NCBI GenBank assembly: GCA_964468205.1
Contig: CAYXVG010000043.1
Span: 1-62,269, forward strand
Reading direction: 5' to 3'
Length of the DNA: 62,269 nt
Source: CAWELS01 sp964468205
GTDB lineage: Bacteria; Acidobacteriota; Terriglobia; Bryobacterales; Bryobacteraceae
Shown here piece after piece: positions 33,885 to 43,466 of the stretch (position 1 is the stretch's first letter; every line of letters starts with the position of its first letter). The notes beneath the pieces are model-generated. The model made no database searches. It was not told where the DNA came from and saw nothing but the letters and a program-made list of their open reading frames with translations. A program made the translations under genes and the position numbers.

Positions 33885-35264
33885 ATGAACTATATACCCG
33901 CAAAGCTGAGCTTGACGCCTGACCTGGATGCGGCGGCGAAACCCGTGGCAAGCGTGTCCCTGCGGAGAAACGTATCCTGGGTAGTTCTCGGAAACGTTCT
34001 CTTTGGATTGGGCAACGCTTGCATGATCGTCATGCTCGCCAAGCTCGGCAATCCAGAGATGGTTGGGCTATTCGCTCTCGGACTGGCGGTGTCAGTGCCC
34101 GTGACCGAATTCGCCAAACTCGGGTTGCGGAGGGTAATTGTAACGGATGCAAAAGGCGAGTATGGATTCGGGCAGTACCTCGCGCTCAGGGTCTTAACGT
34201 GTATTTTGGCGGTTTTGGCCGTGGTCTGCGTCGTTTACCTCACGGGCTATCGCGGGGTTACCGCGATGGTAATCATCGCCGTGGCAGTGTCAAAAGCGTT
34301 TGACTCATTGAGCGATATTGTCTACGGGCTGCTGCAGCGGCAGGAGAGGATGAATTTAATTGCCTTCTCCATGATTCTTCGGACTGTCCTGTCGGTCGTC
34401 GCAATGGGTATTACTGTCTATATCACCCGAGACGTGTTGGATGGTGTGTTGGCGATGGGGGCCGCCTGGGCGCTCATCTTCTTTTTCTTTGATTATCCGC
34501 TCAGCCGCCGGATCGCTTCACAGACCTCGGGTGGAAAGGACCTCGCCTCAAACTACTGTCCGCCAATCGCGACCACCGCTGGAGCATCGAGTGGTTCGGC
34601 AGCGGACCAAACGCATAGCCGGCGCTTGCGAAATATGGCTGCGCCATTGTTCCGGCTGGCACTGATGTCCTCGCCTCTAGGCATCGCGTTGATGCTAAGT
34701 CAGCTAAATCTGAACATACCCCGCTATTTCGTAGAGTGGGAGTTGGGGGTAGACCAACTCGGTCTATTCGCTGCCTGTGCATACTTGGTTCAGGCTGGCG
34801 CGCTTGTCGTCAATTCTTTAGGACAGGCCGGCTGCCCGCGGCTATCGCGTCATTTCGCGGACGCTGATGTCCGAAGCTTTCGGGTTCTGTTGAGGCGCCT
34901 GCTATGGCTTTCGGTGCTACCGGGGGTTGTCGGCTTACTCGGATCGCTTGCGTTCGGCCGCTACGGGCTTCTGATTTTCTATGGACCGGAATACGCAGAG
35001 AAGGCCAACCTCTTGCAATGGCTTTTCGCCGCCGGGGTGATCCAATATCTGACCATGACGCTCGGCCACGCAATGGCTGCGGCGCGCATGTTCCGGTCTC
35101 AGGCGCTAGTGCTTGGATTGCGCTCGATAGTTACCACCGTTGCCTGTTTCGCACTGGTTCCAAAGTTCGGACTCCTTGGTGCTGCGTGGGCGTTCGGAGG
35201 CGCGCTACTTCTGCAACTCTTCTTTTACTGGTTTGCATTGCAGCACGCGTTTAGAGACCGCTGA
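33885..35264 (+). CDS. Wzx-like polysaccharide flippase
   Basis: A 459-residue membrane protein of the MOP superfamily. After a short N-terminal tail, about twelve hydrophobic segments follow, starting with VSWVVLGNVLFGLGNACMIV and including VLLRRLLWLSVLPGVVGLLG and LLIFYGPEYAEKANLLQWL, the latter typical of Wzx. It should flip lipid-linked repeat units across the inner membrane. The frame is open from 33756, but the first 43 codons are arginine-rich and overlap the ligase gene. The ATG at 33885 is therefore the start. It lies between the polymerase and the sulfotransferase. Confidence 0.88.
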   Translation: MNYIPAKLSLTPDLDAAAKPVASVSLRRNVSWVVLGNVLFGLGNACMIVMLAKLGNPEMVGLFALGLAVSVPVTEFAKLGLRRVIVTDAKGEYGFGQYLALRVLTCILAVLAVVCVVYLTGYRGVTAMVIIAVAVSKAFDSLSDIVYGLLQRQERMNLIAFSMILRTVLSVVAMGITVYITRDVLDGVLAMGAAWALIFFFFDYPLSRRIASQTSGGKDLASNYCPPIATTAGASSGSAADQTHSRRLRNMAAPLFRLALMSSPLGIALMLSQLNLNIPRYFVEWELGVDQLGLFAACAYLVQAGALVVNSLGQAGCPRLSRHFADADVRSFRVLLRRLLWLSVLPGVVGLLGSLAFGRYGLLIFYGPEYAEKANLLQWLFAAGVIQYLTMTLGHAMAAARMFRSQALVLGLRSIVTTVACFALVPKFGLLGAAWAFGGALLLQLFFYWFALQHAFRDR

Positions 35265-35311
35265 CCTGGCTGTGAACAGCCCTATTCACGACGATCATTA
35301 AGGAGGGATTC

Positions 35312-36304
35312 TTGAAGACAATAGACCGCGGAGAAAACGGTCATCAACCGGCGCCCGAAGGCGAACGGCAACCCAGCGGAGAGCCTGTGAGGGTTGCCTA
35401 CATACTCGGCTACGGCCGGAGTGGATCGACGGTTCTGGATCTGATCCTCGGTAGCTTGCCATCCTGCACCAGCGTTGGCGAGATCTCCAATCTGTACGAA
35501 TGGCGCGCGGCGAAACGGCCATGCGCATGCGGAAAGGAGTTGGACAAGTGTGACCAGTGGAGTGGGATACTCGAGTCACACGAACAAGCGGGAGGGGGGT
35601 CGACTAAGCTTCTGCGTTCAGTGGAAGGCTTGCTTGGCCTGTTCCAGTTGCTTTGGGGCACTCCAAACTCCAGGCGCTATCGGGAATACAAGAAGAGTGT
35701 CGAATCACTATTCGATTCGATAGCTCGCCATCGAGGCGTAACACTCATAAGTGATTCATCAAAATCGACACGCGCGACCGTGGGGCGATTTCTCGCCTTG
35801 CAGAAACTCACCAAGTACGATGTGAAAGGTGTCTTTCTGGTCAGAGACGGACGGGGGGTAATGTGGTCTGAAATGAAGCGGGCCGGGAGCCCTGAGCACA
35901 CGCGGAGGTCTCGTAGCCGGTTTGTCAATGCAACGAGGTGCGCTCTCAGTTGGACGATGACGAATATTCTGAGTCTCCTCGTCAAGTCAGTTGCGGCGAA
36001 GGACTCCGTACTCCTAATGCGATATGAGGACCTTTGTCAAACTCCGGTCGAATCGATACGAAGGCTAGCAGAGTTTCTCGATCTCTCGCTTGATCCCGCG
36101 GTACTTGAAGGAGAGATCCAAATGAAGGCCGGCCATACCGTTGCCGGCAACCGGCTACGCTTCGCTTCCGAGTTGCGTCTGAAGCCGGACACGGAATGGA
36201 TGTCGAAATTGCCCAACTTGTATCGCAATCTATTCTGGATTATCACGTTCCCGGTTGCGCGGCGACTCGGGTACGCTCCGGGTTCCGCGAAAGGATCGAT
36301 CTAA
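35312..36304 (+). CDS. PAPS-dependent sulfotransferase
   Basis: A 330-residue cytosolic enzyme starting at TTG, which is supported by a perfect AAGGAGG site 6-7 bases upstream. The 5'-phosphosulfate loop is LGYGRSGSTVLDLILG (R36-T40). The 3'-phosphate-binding stretch is VFLVRDGRGVMWSEMKRAG. Between them lies a cysteine set (RPCACGKELDKC) common in this bacterial subgroup, perhaps metal-binding. Together with the CysC gene at 21870 it would sulfate the polysaccharide or a lipid-linked precursor. The sugar position is unknown. Confidence 0.88.
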   Translation: MKTIDRGENGHQPAPEGERQPSGEPVRVAYILGYGRSGSTVLDLILGSLPSCTSVGEISNLYEWRAAKRPCACGKELDKCDQWSGILESHEQAGGGSTKLLRSVEGLLGLFQLLWGTPNSRRYREYKKSVESLFDSIARHRGVTLISDSSKSTRATVGRFLALQKLTKYDVKGVFLVRDGRGVMWSEMKRAGSPEHTRRSRSRFVNATRCALSWTMTNILSLLVKSVAAKDSVLLMRYEDLCQTPVESIRRLAEFLDLSLDPAVLEGEIQMKAGHTVAGNRLRFASELRLKPDTEWMSKLPNLYRNLFWIITFPVARRLGYAPGSAKGSI

Positions 36305-36317
36305 GGCACAACCTATC

Positions 36318-37505
36318 ATGACATCGAGTCAACACAAACGGCCGGCAATTCTCATTGTCACGACGACGGCGATGACGATTCAGGGTTTTCTCCTCCCATT
36401 CGCCAAGCACTTTCGGAATCTGGGTTGGCGGGTGGACGGCATGGCTGGTGAGATTGACAAGTACCCTCAGTGCGCTGATTTCTTTGACCAGGTCTGGGAC
36501 GTCGCTTGGTCCCGGAACCCGCTGGATCCGTCGAACCTGATCGAGGCGCCGAAAAGGATCCGCGAGACCGTGTCGCGTCACCGTTATGACATCGTCCACG
36601 TACACACGCCGGTGGCCGCGTTCATCGTCCGGAGCAGCCTGAGGAACTACCGGCCTAACGGGTTGAAAGTCATTTACACCGCTCACGGGCTCCACTTCTA
36701 CCCGGGCGGTCCGCGCGTCCGAAACGCGGTATTTCTGGGCCTCGAAAAACTCGCCGGGAAGTGGACAGACTACCTCGTGGTCATCAATCGGGAGGATGAA
36801 AGCTCAGCGAAGCGACACGGACTCGTGGCGCCTGACCGCGTCTGCTATATGCCCGGGATCGGGGTGGACACGGCAACGCTGGCCCCTGACCGTGTCGCTG
36901 AGGCCGAGGTTCGCGCCGTCAGGCAGGAACTTGGACTCTCTGATAATGATAAGCTTTTCCTCATGGTTGCCCGACTGGAGGGGGGGAAGAGGCATGCTGA
37001 CTGCATCCGGGCGTTTGCAGGTGTGGATGACCCTCGCGCCCATCTAGCGTTTGCGGGAGGCGGTTTCTTAACGGACCAGATGAAGAAACTTGCCGACGAA
37101 CTGCATGTGTCGAATCGCATTCGGTTTCTCGGCCATCGAAGAGATGTTCCAGCTTTGATTCGGGCATCTGCGGCAACGCTGATGACTTCTGAGCGCGAAG
37201 GGCTGTCGCGTAGCGTGATGGAGTCGTTGAGTTTGGCCGTTCCCGTTATCGGATCGGACGCGCGAGGAGTGGCGGATCTGATATCGGAAGGGGCTGGTAT
37301 AGTTTTTCGTGTGGGCGATCTCGGAGGTCTGCAGCGGGGGCTGAAATGGGTGCTCGCCCATCCAGAAAAGGCTAGGAAAATGGGGGAAGTGGGCCGGGCA
37401 CGAATGGCATCGCACGACACCGGGCAGATTATCAAATTGCACGAGGATCTGTACTCGCGGGCGTTGAGCGTGCCGCGGCACACCTTGGCAACACAAACCT
37501 CCTAG
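36318..37505 (+). CDS. Glycosyltransferase family 4 (GT-B)
   Basis: A 395-residue cytosolic enzyme. The N-terminal half begins RPAILIVTTTAMTIQGFLLP and includes DIVHVHTPVAAF and YTAHGLHFY. The nucleotide-sugar half has FLMVARLEGGKRH, then IRFLGHRRDVPALIRAS and the E-x7-E type stretch TSEREGLSRSVMESL. It adds a sugar to a lipid-linked acceptor, retaining configuration. It follows the sulfotransferase by 13 bp, and the frame opens in the previous gene, so the ATG at 36318 is chosen. The donor sugar cannot be told. Confidence 0.88.
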   Translation: MTSSQHKRPAILIVTTTAMTIQGFLLPFAKHFRNLGWRVDGMAGEIDKYPQCADFFDQVWDVAWSRNPLDPSNLIEAPKRIRETVSRHRYDIVHVHTPVAAFIVRSSLRNYRPNGLKVIYTAHGLHFYPGGPRVRNAVFLGLEKLAGKWTDYLVVINREDESSAKRHGLVAPDRVCYMPGIGVDTATLAPDRVAEAEVRAVRQELGLSDNDKLFLMVARLEGGKRHADCIRAFAGVDDPRAHLAFAGGGFLTDQMKKLADELHVSNRIRFLGHRRDVPALIRASAATLMTSEREGLSRSVMESLSLAVPVIGSDARGVADLISEGAGIVFRVGDLGGLQRGLKWVLAHPEKARKMGEVGRARMASHDTGQIIKLHEDLYSRALSVPRHTLATQTS

Positions 37506-37676
37506 CTCTAGCCGGCTTTTATCAACTGCACTGTCATCTTGAGATCCAAGAGCCACCATGACTCCGGAAGATCGTGCAAAGAACGGGGCCTCAGAGGAAG
37601 GCTCGTATACCGCTTCCGTGAACCAACGTTTGACGGCAGGGTTACCGCGCATGCCCTGCCGGGAAGGCTGACAACT

Positions 37677-39740
37677 ATGCAATTTTCTCGACTTCTGAAA
37701 CTGTCGACGATTCTGAACAACCACTGGCACCTCAGAGTCGCTCAAGTGGCCTGCTTCGCACTGGCCGGAATCCTGGCGTTTCTGCTGCGATTCGAATTCC
37801 ATGTGCCCGCGCGCTATGTACCCTACCTATGGACCGCCTTAGCTATCTGGGTGGTCACCAAACAGATCGTATTCTACTTCTTCCGACTGCACCGGGGCTG
37901 GTGGCGATACGTCTCGATCCACGACCTTATGCGGTTGGGGCTCGCCAACGTCACCGCCTCAGTGGTTTCGGGAGCAGTAATCCTTCTCGCCGGCCTCACC
38001 GACTTCCCACGATCTCTGTATATTCTGGACGGGATTCTCTGTTTTGGACTCACCGCCGGTCTGCGAATGGTGATCCGGGCCGTTTACGAGATGGGCCGGG
38101 ACCGTGTGACGAGGACTGACAGCCGGCGGACTCTCATCTACGGCGCTGGCGACGCCGGCGTCGCCCTCCTGCGGGAGATCCGGTACAACCCTGGTTTGCT
38201 TTATCAACCGATCGGATTCATCGACGATGATCCCGGCAAGCGCGGTTTGGAAGTGATGGGGATGAAGGTGCTGGGCCCCGGCGACGACTTGACGGCGATC
38301 GTGAAACGGCACGACATTGGCTGCGTCTTGATTGCGCTTCCTTCCGCCTCGGGCCGGCAGATGACGAGGATCCTACAGCGCTGTAGCGAAGCCGAAGTCG
38401 ATCACAAAACCGTTCCTGGGATGGCCGAGATCATTGAAGGAGACTCGATTGCCTCTCAGATTCGTGACGTGGCGGTCGAGGACCTGTTGGGGCGTGACTC
38501 TGTCCAACTCGATACTCTGCGTATTGAGGAGCGCTACTCCGGCAAAGTCGTGATGGTTACAGGAGCGGCAGGTTCGATCGGTTCGGAGTTGTGTCGGCAA
38601 CTTGCCCGATTTCACCCGGCTGCTATTGTGGGCTACGAAGTTGCCGAGACACCGCTGTTTCTGCTGGAGCGAGAACTCGCCGAACGCTTCCCCAGCATTC
38701 CGTTTCGCGCGGAGATTGGGTGCATTAAAGACGTTGAGAGATTGCAGCAGGTATTCGAGGAGCATTCGCCGGCGATCGTTTTCCACGCCGCGGCCTACAA
38801 ACACGTGCCGATGATGGAGAAGCACGTCTTCGCTGCGGTCCAGAACAATGTTTTTGGCACCCACAATGTCGCGATGGCGGCGGCGATGTTCGGTGTCGAG
38901 GAATTTGTTCTGATATCCACCGACAAAGCCGTTCGGCCCACGTCCGTGATGGGAGCCACAAAACGGTTGGCGGAACTGACCGTCAAGTCCCTGAGTGAAG
39001 ACGTGCGAACCGCAGAAGTTGATCGCATTAGAGCTTCCGTTGAGCAAGCGGGGAACGCGATCAGAGATCTGTACACGCCGGAGCGCGTTGCCGCGGACCG
39101 GATGGAAGCGGCTGCGTTCGCAAAGTCCCCGACGAAATTCGTTTCGGTTCGTTTTGGCAACGTCCTCGGATCCAACGGCAGTGTAATACCAATCTTCAAG
39201 AATCAGATCGCGTCCGGCGGCCCGGTGAAAGTGACCCATCCGGAGATGCGCCGCTATTTCATGACGATACCGGAAGCTTCGCAACTCGTTATCCAGGCCT
39301 CCACCATGGGTAAAGGAGGAGAAATCTTTGTTTTAGACATGGGAGAACCGGTCAAAATCGTGGACCTCGCACGCAATCTGATCGTCTTGTCGGGTCTCAA
39401 ACCCGACGAAGACATTCGAATTGAATTCACCGGAATGCGTCCAGGCGAAAAGCTGTATGAAGAGCTCACGTCCGCCGACGAGGAACACCTGCCGACGGAA
39501 CACGAAAAGATTCTCATCTTCTCGGGCAATGGCATATCGCCAGGATCGATGCGGGCGTATCTCGATGAACTTCAAGAGATTTGTCTGACCCGGGACATCT
39601 CTGAGCTGGTTCTGCTGCTGAAGGAAGTAATACCCGAATATAATCCCAGCGGTGAGCTCATAAAGGAAACCTTTTCAGCGCTGCCGGAGAGCGGAGCCTA
39701 TCCTGTGCTGATACCGGGTCCGAAGCGGGTTGGCAAGTAA
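37677..39740 (+). CDS. Nucleoside-diphosphate-sugar C6-dehydratase (PglF/WbpM/CapD-like)
   Basis: A 687-residue membrane enzyme. Four helices (residues about 20-110) are followed by a first Rossmann domain (LIYGAGDAGVALLREI), then the dehydratase domain with TGAAGSIGSELCRQL and STDKAVRPTSVMGATKR. The usual catalytic tyrosine is replaced by methionine in SVMGATK, as in the PglF/WbpM class, which turns UDP-GlcNAc into its 4-keto-6-deoxy form. An extra 40-50 residues lie between KRLAEL and KFVSVRFGNVLGS. The ATG at 37677 follows a GGGAAGG site. It begins a bacillosamine-type route with the PglE-, PglD- and PglC-like genes downstream. Confidence 0.9.
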   Translation: MQFSRLLKLSTILNNHWHLRVAQVACFALAGILAFLLRFEFHVPARYVPYLWTALAIWVVTKQIVFYFFRLHRGWWRYVSIHDLMRLGLANVTASVVSGAVILLAGLTDFPRSLYILDGILCFGLTAGLRMVIRAVYEMGRDRVTRTDSRRTLIYGAGDAGVALLREIRYNPGLLYQPIGFIDDDPGKRGLEVMGMKVLGPGDDLTAIVKRHDIGCVLIALPSASGRQMTRILQRCSEAEVDHKTVPGMAEIIEGDSIASQIRDVAVEDLLGRDSVQLDTLRIEERYSGKVVMVTGAAGSIGSELCRQLARFHPAAIVGYEVAETPLFLLERELAERFPSIPFRAEIGCIKDVERLQQVFEEHSPAIVFHAAAYKHVPMMEKHVFAAVQNNVFGTHNVAMAAAMFGVEEFVLISTDKAVRPTSVMGATKRLAELTVKSLSEDVRTAEVDRIRASVEQAGNAIRDLYTPERVAADRMEAAAFAKSPTKFVSVRFGNVLGSNGSVIPIFKNQIASGGPVKVTHPEMRRYFMTIPEASQLVIQASTMGKGGEIFVLDMGEPVKIVDLARNLIVLSGLKPDEDIRIEFTGMRPGEKLYEELTSADEEHLPTEHEKILIFSGNGISPGSMRAYLDELQEICLTRDISELVLLLKEVIPEYNPSGELIKETFSALPESGAYPVLIPGPKRVGK

Positions 39741-39798
39741 AGGGTAGCGAGAAGCCGCAGCGTCAAGCTACTGGTCGTGAGAGGAGAGCCTAACGCCA

Positions 39799-40704
39799 AT
39801 GAGCGACCTGAGGCCGCCGATTCTGCCCGAAAAAATGCTCACGGAACTGCAGATTCGGGAGAGTTCGTCGACAACCATCAAGAATCTCACCGAAGAAGAG
39901 ATGGCCCATTGGAAGCGGGAGGAAGGGGCGAGGGTGATTCGCCACCAAAATCGATACTGGCAACAGGTTCACCCTGGATACTACTCTCCTGTTCATTTGC
40001 TTGCCCGGATGAGCGCTCGGGAGGCGACACGTCCCAGCCTCTTATGTTGGGGCTTTCGGGCAGTACTGTCGAGAGACGATTCGAATGCCGCGAACAGGTT
40101 CCTCCCTGTTCACATCGCCGACTTGGCTGACTTGAGCAGGTCGCGTCTGAGCAAGAAAAGGCGCTACGAACTTCGCCGCTCAGAGAAGCTTGTCAGGTTC
40201 TATGAACTAACTGGTCCGGAGATGCTGCGGCGCCAAGGTTGGGATGTCTACATCGAAACGATAGAGCGCGTAGGCTCGAAAAGAAAGCTGCTCTCGCGCG
40301 CCGAGTATCTTGACAACCTGGAGAGACTCGTTCGACCCGGCCGCCGACTGATTCTGGCTGGATTAGTTGGCGAAAGATTAGCCGGTTACAACGTTTGCCA
40401 TTGTGTCGACGGTGTAGCGTATGTCATGGAATCCTATTACGCGACCGAGTTCAGGCGGGCGCAGGTCGGAATCGGCGGAGAGTACACGATCGTCGATATC
40501 TGCAAGCGCTCGAATGGGGTGCACACAATCGTTCGCGGGCTCCATGACAGTGAGAATGCCGGGCTGACGGAGCATAAGGTGGCGGTCGGGTTTCCAGTTC
40601 GGAAGATTCCAGCCAAGGTTTACGTACACCCCATCGTTAAGCACCTCTTGCGCCGGTTCCGCCCGCAAGCATACTATACACTCGTAGGCGCTCCGGAATC
40701 GTAA
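39799..40704 (+). CDS. Uncharacterised GNAT-like protein (family pair, copy A)
   Basis: A 301-residue cytosolic protein with no signal peptide. It is a clear paralogue of the product at 59706, with matching blocks: W-x-R-x(2-3)-G-x-R-V-x-R-H near residue 40, PVHLLAR, LCWGFRAVL, RRYELRR and QGWDVYIE. Later blocks are AGLVGERLAGY, YYAT, GLHDSEN and GFPVRKIP. The C-terminal half resembles an N-acetyltransferase fold (beta-strand AGLVGERLAGYN followed by a motif near YYAT), but no classical acetyl-CoA signature is seen. I cannot name the family. In this context it may acylate an amino sugar. Confidence 0.65.
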   Translation: MSDLRPPILPEKMLTELQIRESSSTTIKNLTEEEMAHWKREEGARVIRHQNRYWQQVHPGYYSPVHLLARMSAREATRPSLLCWGFRAVLSRDDSNAANRFLPVHIADLADLSRSRLSKKRRYELRRSEKLVRFYELTGPEMLRRQGWDVYIETIERVGSKRKLLSRAEYLDNLERLVRPGRRLILAGLVGERLAGYNVCHCVDGVAYVMESYYATEFRRAQVGIGGEYTIVDICKRSNGVHTIVRGLHDSENAGLTEHKVAVGFPVRKIPAKVYVHPIVKHLLRRFRPQAYYTLVGAPES

Positions 40705-40819
40705 CATCGCGTTACGCTATATTTGCCTCCCGAAACAAGTTTGTAATGTAATCTTCCGAGTTTAGATTATTAAGTGGAAAGGTCTGTAGGTAATTCTGCA
40801 GAACGAAGTGGCGATTATT

Positions 40820-42655
40820 ATGTCCGCAAGAAAGTATGGTGAAAGTCAAGGCGCGGCGAGTTCTTTCCTTCTTCAGGTGGCTCTCGCGTATGCACTCGCC
40901 GTTGTTGGTCAGGCTCTGTTGCTGACGACACTACTAACGAAGGCAAACAGTTTGCGGTCGCCGCTAGCGATCGCCGAACTCTTTGCCGGAATGCTCTGGA
41001 TTGGCGCCATAATGAACGTGCCGTTCATCGGCGCGCTCTCCGGTTTGTGGATGCTGGCGAGGCCGCTCCGGAGATATGCAAGAGGTGGTTTTCTCGCGTT
41101 CTTATTGTCCGGAAGCATTGCCATGCACGTGGTTTGGGCGCTTGCACACCGTTGGGCTCCCTCTCAGTCCTGGTTCCATCAGCCTCGTTTCATAACGCCC
41201 GATGGACTCGGCCAGCTCGCTCTGCTGGCGCTCATTCTGATCGGCGTTTTCCTCGCGGGCATCATGATTCTCGGTCCCGGACGGAGCCGGCTAGCTATTG
41301 TTCCGGCCACCGTCTCCATAGCTCTCTTGCTGGTGGGCAACTCGTGGAACTCGAAGATAGAGCGGGGACACCGAGTCTACACCCTTGAGCACATACGAGC
41401 GACGGCCCAGCAGCACCAGGCCGAGCCTAGGCCGGCGAAACAGACCGCGGACAAGCGGAAGGTGTTAGTGGTGGGAATCGACTGTCTGAGTTGGAACGTT
41501 CTGGCGCCCCTGATGGAATCAGGTAAGCTGCCGGGGTTCGCGGAGGCGATCAATTCGGGGGCGATCGGTTACTTGGACAACGGAGACGAGTCCTTCTCAC
41601 CTCGCATCTGGAATACGATCTTCACCGGCCGCAGCATAGAGGAGCACGGGATACACGGGTGGACGCATCTCGTGCTGCCGCGCTCCGATGCCCATCTCCA
41701 GAACCTACTTCCTCAAACACCGGCGATCGACACGTTCTACGGTCTAAAGCTACTCCTGGCTTATACGCCAAATCCAGGTTTATGGAGACTGGTCAAGAAT
41801 AATTCTCAAGACCGGAATGTGAAGGAGTTGTGGGATGTATTGTCAGACCACGGGAAGGAGGTGGTGGTCACAAACACCCACACGGCGATACCCGCGACTC
41901 CCGTGAATGGCATAAAAGTCGTCTATGTTGACGAGCCAGAGCCCAACTCAGCATACCCGGAGCAACTTGCCGGCGAATGGGCGAAAACTCTCAACGCGAT
42001 TGGATGGAGCGATGGCTCTTCTCCGACCGTCGAGCAGCAACTCGAAAGGAGCAGAGCAATGAGTGAATTCACGCTTGACCTTCTTCGCAAACTTGATTAC
42101 GATCTCGCTGTGCACTACGACATGATAGTGGATGATCTGGCTCACCCTTATCATCTGTTCTACGACGACTCGTTCTTCATACGGAAGCTGGAGCGGTCAC
42201 TGAGCGATGAAGAATGGTCAAAGCTCGTAAATGACCATTGTGACCATCCTGTTTTCGCGGGATACTTCGAGATGGACCGCTTGGTCCAGAAGCTCTTAAC
42301 AGAGCGAAATGACAACCTGGTCATTGTATCGGACCATGGGATGACATTCTCTGGATTCGTACATTACGGTTCACAGGATGGGGTGATCCTGATGGTCGGC
42401 CCCGATATCAAGAAGGGAGTCAATCTGTCTGGCGCGAGGATCGAGGATGTTTTTCCTACTGTGGTGCAAATCTTCGGGCTACCGTTGTCCAGGGAATTGA
42501 TGGGACGGCCGCTTGTCGAGGCGCTCCACACGACGCCGGTCTGTCAGGAGATTGCAAGCTACGGGCCGCCGGTACGGGTCCGGTCGGATCGGGAGCGCCG
42601 AGCGGTGGACCGCAAGGAGATCGATCGCCTACGGGCTCTTGGCTACATTCAGTAG
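40820..42655 (+). CDS. Membrane-anchored type I phosphodiesterase/alkaline phosphatase-superfamily protein
   Basis: A 611-residue protein from the ATG at 40820 (a GTG lies four codons earlier). Residues 15-175 hold about five membrane helices. The rest is an alkaline-phosphatase-like domain: VLVVGIDCLSWNVLAPL, then SFSPRIWNTIFTGRS with HGIHGW, and VIVSDHGMTFSG for the metal-binding Asp/His. The nucleophile position appears to be serine or threonine in the SPRIWNT stretch. The active site faces the periplasm, so it may transfer or remove a phosphate, phosphoester or sulfate group on a lipid-linked glycan; sequence does not decide which. The 103-bp upstream region is AT-rich and promoter-like. 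Confidence 0.75.
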   Translation: MSARKYGESQGAASSFLLQVALAYALAVVGQALLLTTLLTKANSLRSPLAIAELFAGMLWIGAIMNVPFIGALSGLWMLARPLRRYARGGFLAFLLSGSIAMHVVWALAHRWAPSQSWFHQPRFITPDGLGQLALLALILIGVFLAGIMILGPGRSRLAIVPATVSIALLLVGNSWNSKIERGHRVYTLEHIRATAQQHQAEPRPAKQTADKRKVLVVGIDCLSWNVLAPLMESGKLPGFAEAINSGAIGYLDNGDESFSPRIWNTIFTGRSIEEHGIHGWTHLVLPRSDAHLQNLLPQTPAIDTFYGLKLLLAYTPNPGLWRLVKNNSQDRNVKELWDVLSDHGKEVVVTNTHTAIPATPVNGIKVVYVDEPEPNSAYPEQLAGEWAKTLNAIGWSDGSSPTVEQQLERSRAMSEFTLDLLRKLDYDLAVHYDMIVDDLAHPYHLFYDDSFFIRKLERSLSDEEWSKLVNDHCDHPVFAGYFEMDRLVQKLLTERNDNLVIVSDHGMTFSGFVHYGSQDGVILMVGPDIKKGVNLSGARIEDVFPTVVQIFGLPLSRELMGRPLVEALHTTPVCQEIASYGPPVRVRSDRERRAVDRKEIDRLRALGYIQ

Positions 42656-42785
42656 CGCCGGAGTATGATAACAAAGGAGGGGCTGCGCAGCATGCTAGCT
42701 GAGACAGCGAGGGAATTCCTGCGCTGCGAAAGGCGCAGATCAGCGGCCTGACCAGAACGGCGTCATTCCCTTGATTGAGGATCTC

Positions 42786-43400
42786 ATGTACAGTTCTGTG
42801 AAACGGATCTTGGATTTTACCGGCGCGGTGTTTGGCCTGATTGTGAGTAGCCCGGTAATTGCGGCGATTGCCGTCGCGATTCGCTTGACAATGGGAAGTC
42901 CTATTCTATTCAGACAGCGCCGGGCGGGCTTCAGGGAACAACCTTTTACCTGCCTGAAGTTCCGAACCATGACAAACGAGCGGGATGAAAACGGCGAGTT
43001 GCTGGGCGAGGACGAACGAATGACCCGGCTTGGCCGTTTTCTCCGCATCACAAGCCTCGACGAGCTGCCGCAGTTGTGGAACATACTGCGGGGCGAATTG
43101 AGTTTCATTGGTCCGCGGCCGCTCTATGAGCGTTATATACCGTACTACACTGAGGAAGAACGACGCCGGCATTCAGTTCGGCCAGGCCTAACAGGCTGGG
43201 CGCAAGTGAATGGCCGCAGAGGGCTGAAGTGGGACGAAAAACTGGCCTTCGACGTATGGTATGTGGACCACATGTCGTGGACGACCGACCTTCGAATCCT
43301 GGTGCGGACGGTCATCGTGGTGCTTGGACAGAAGGGCAACCAACAGGAAGGGACCTTCTACGCTCTGGACGAGGAGCGGCGCACGTCCGCTAGGCTTTGA
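42786..43400 (+). CDS. Polyprenyl-phosphate sugar-1-phosphate transferase (PglC/WcaJ-like)
   Basis: A 204-residue monotopic membrane enzyme: a re-entrant helix (residues 5-35, ILDFTGAVFGLIVSSPV) precedes the catalytic part. The family motifs are FRQRRAGFREQPFTCLKFRT, SLDELPQLWNIL and GELSFIGPRPL, with VRPGLTGWAQVNGR. Length fits PglC (about 200) rather than the larger WcaJ. It should start the repeat unit by moving a sugar phosphate from UDP to undecaprenyl phosphate. A TTG at 42771 is possible, but the ATG at 42786 has a GAGG site and a better N-terminus. The previous gene ends 130 bp upstream. Confidence 0.88.
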   Translation: MYSSVKRILDFTGAVFGLIVSSPVIAAIAVAIRLTMGSPILFRQRRAGFREQPFTCLKFRTMTNERDENGELLGEDERMTRLGRFLRITSLDELPQLWNILRGELSFIGPRPLYERYIPYYTEEERRRHSVRPGLTGWAQVNGRRGLKWDEKLAFDVWYVDHMSWTTDLRILVRTVIVVLGQKGNQQEGTFYALDEERRTSARL

Positions 43401-43466
43401 GGGCTTCCAGGCGAGACCATTCAACTAGTGCGTTGACAGCACAAAGTCTTGGACACGAGGGAGGCA

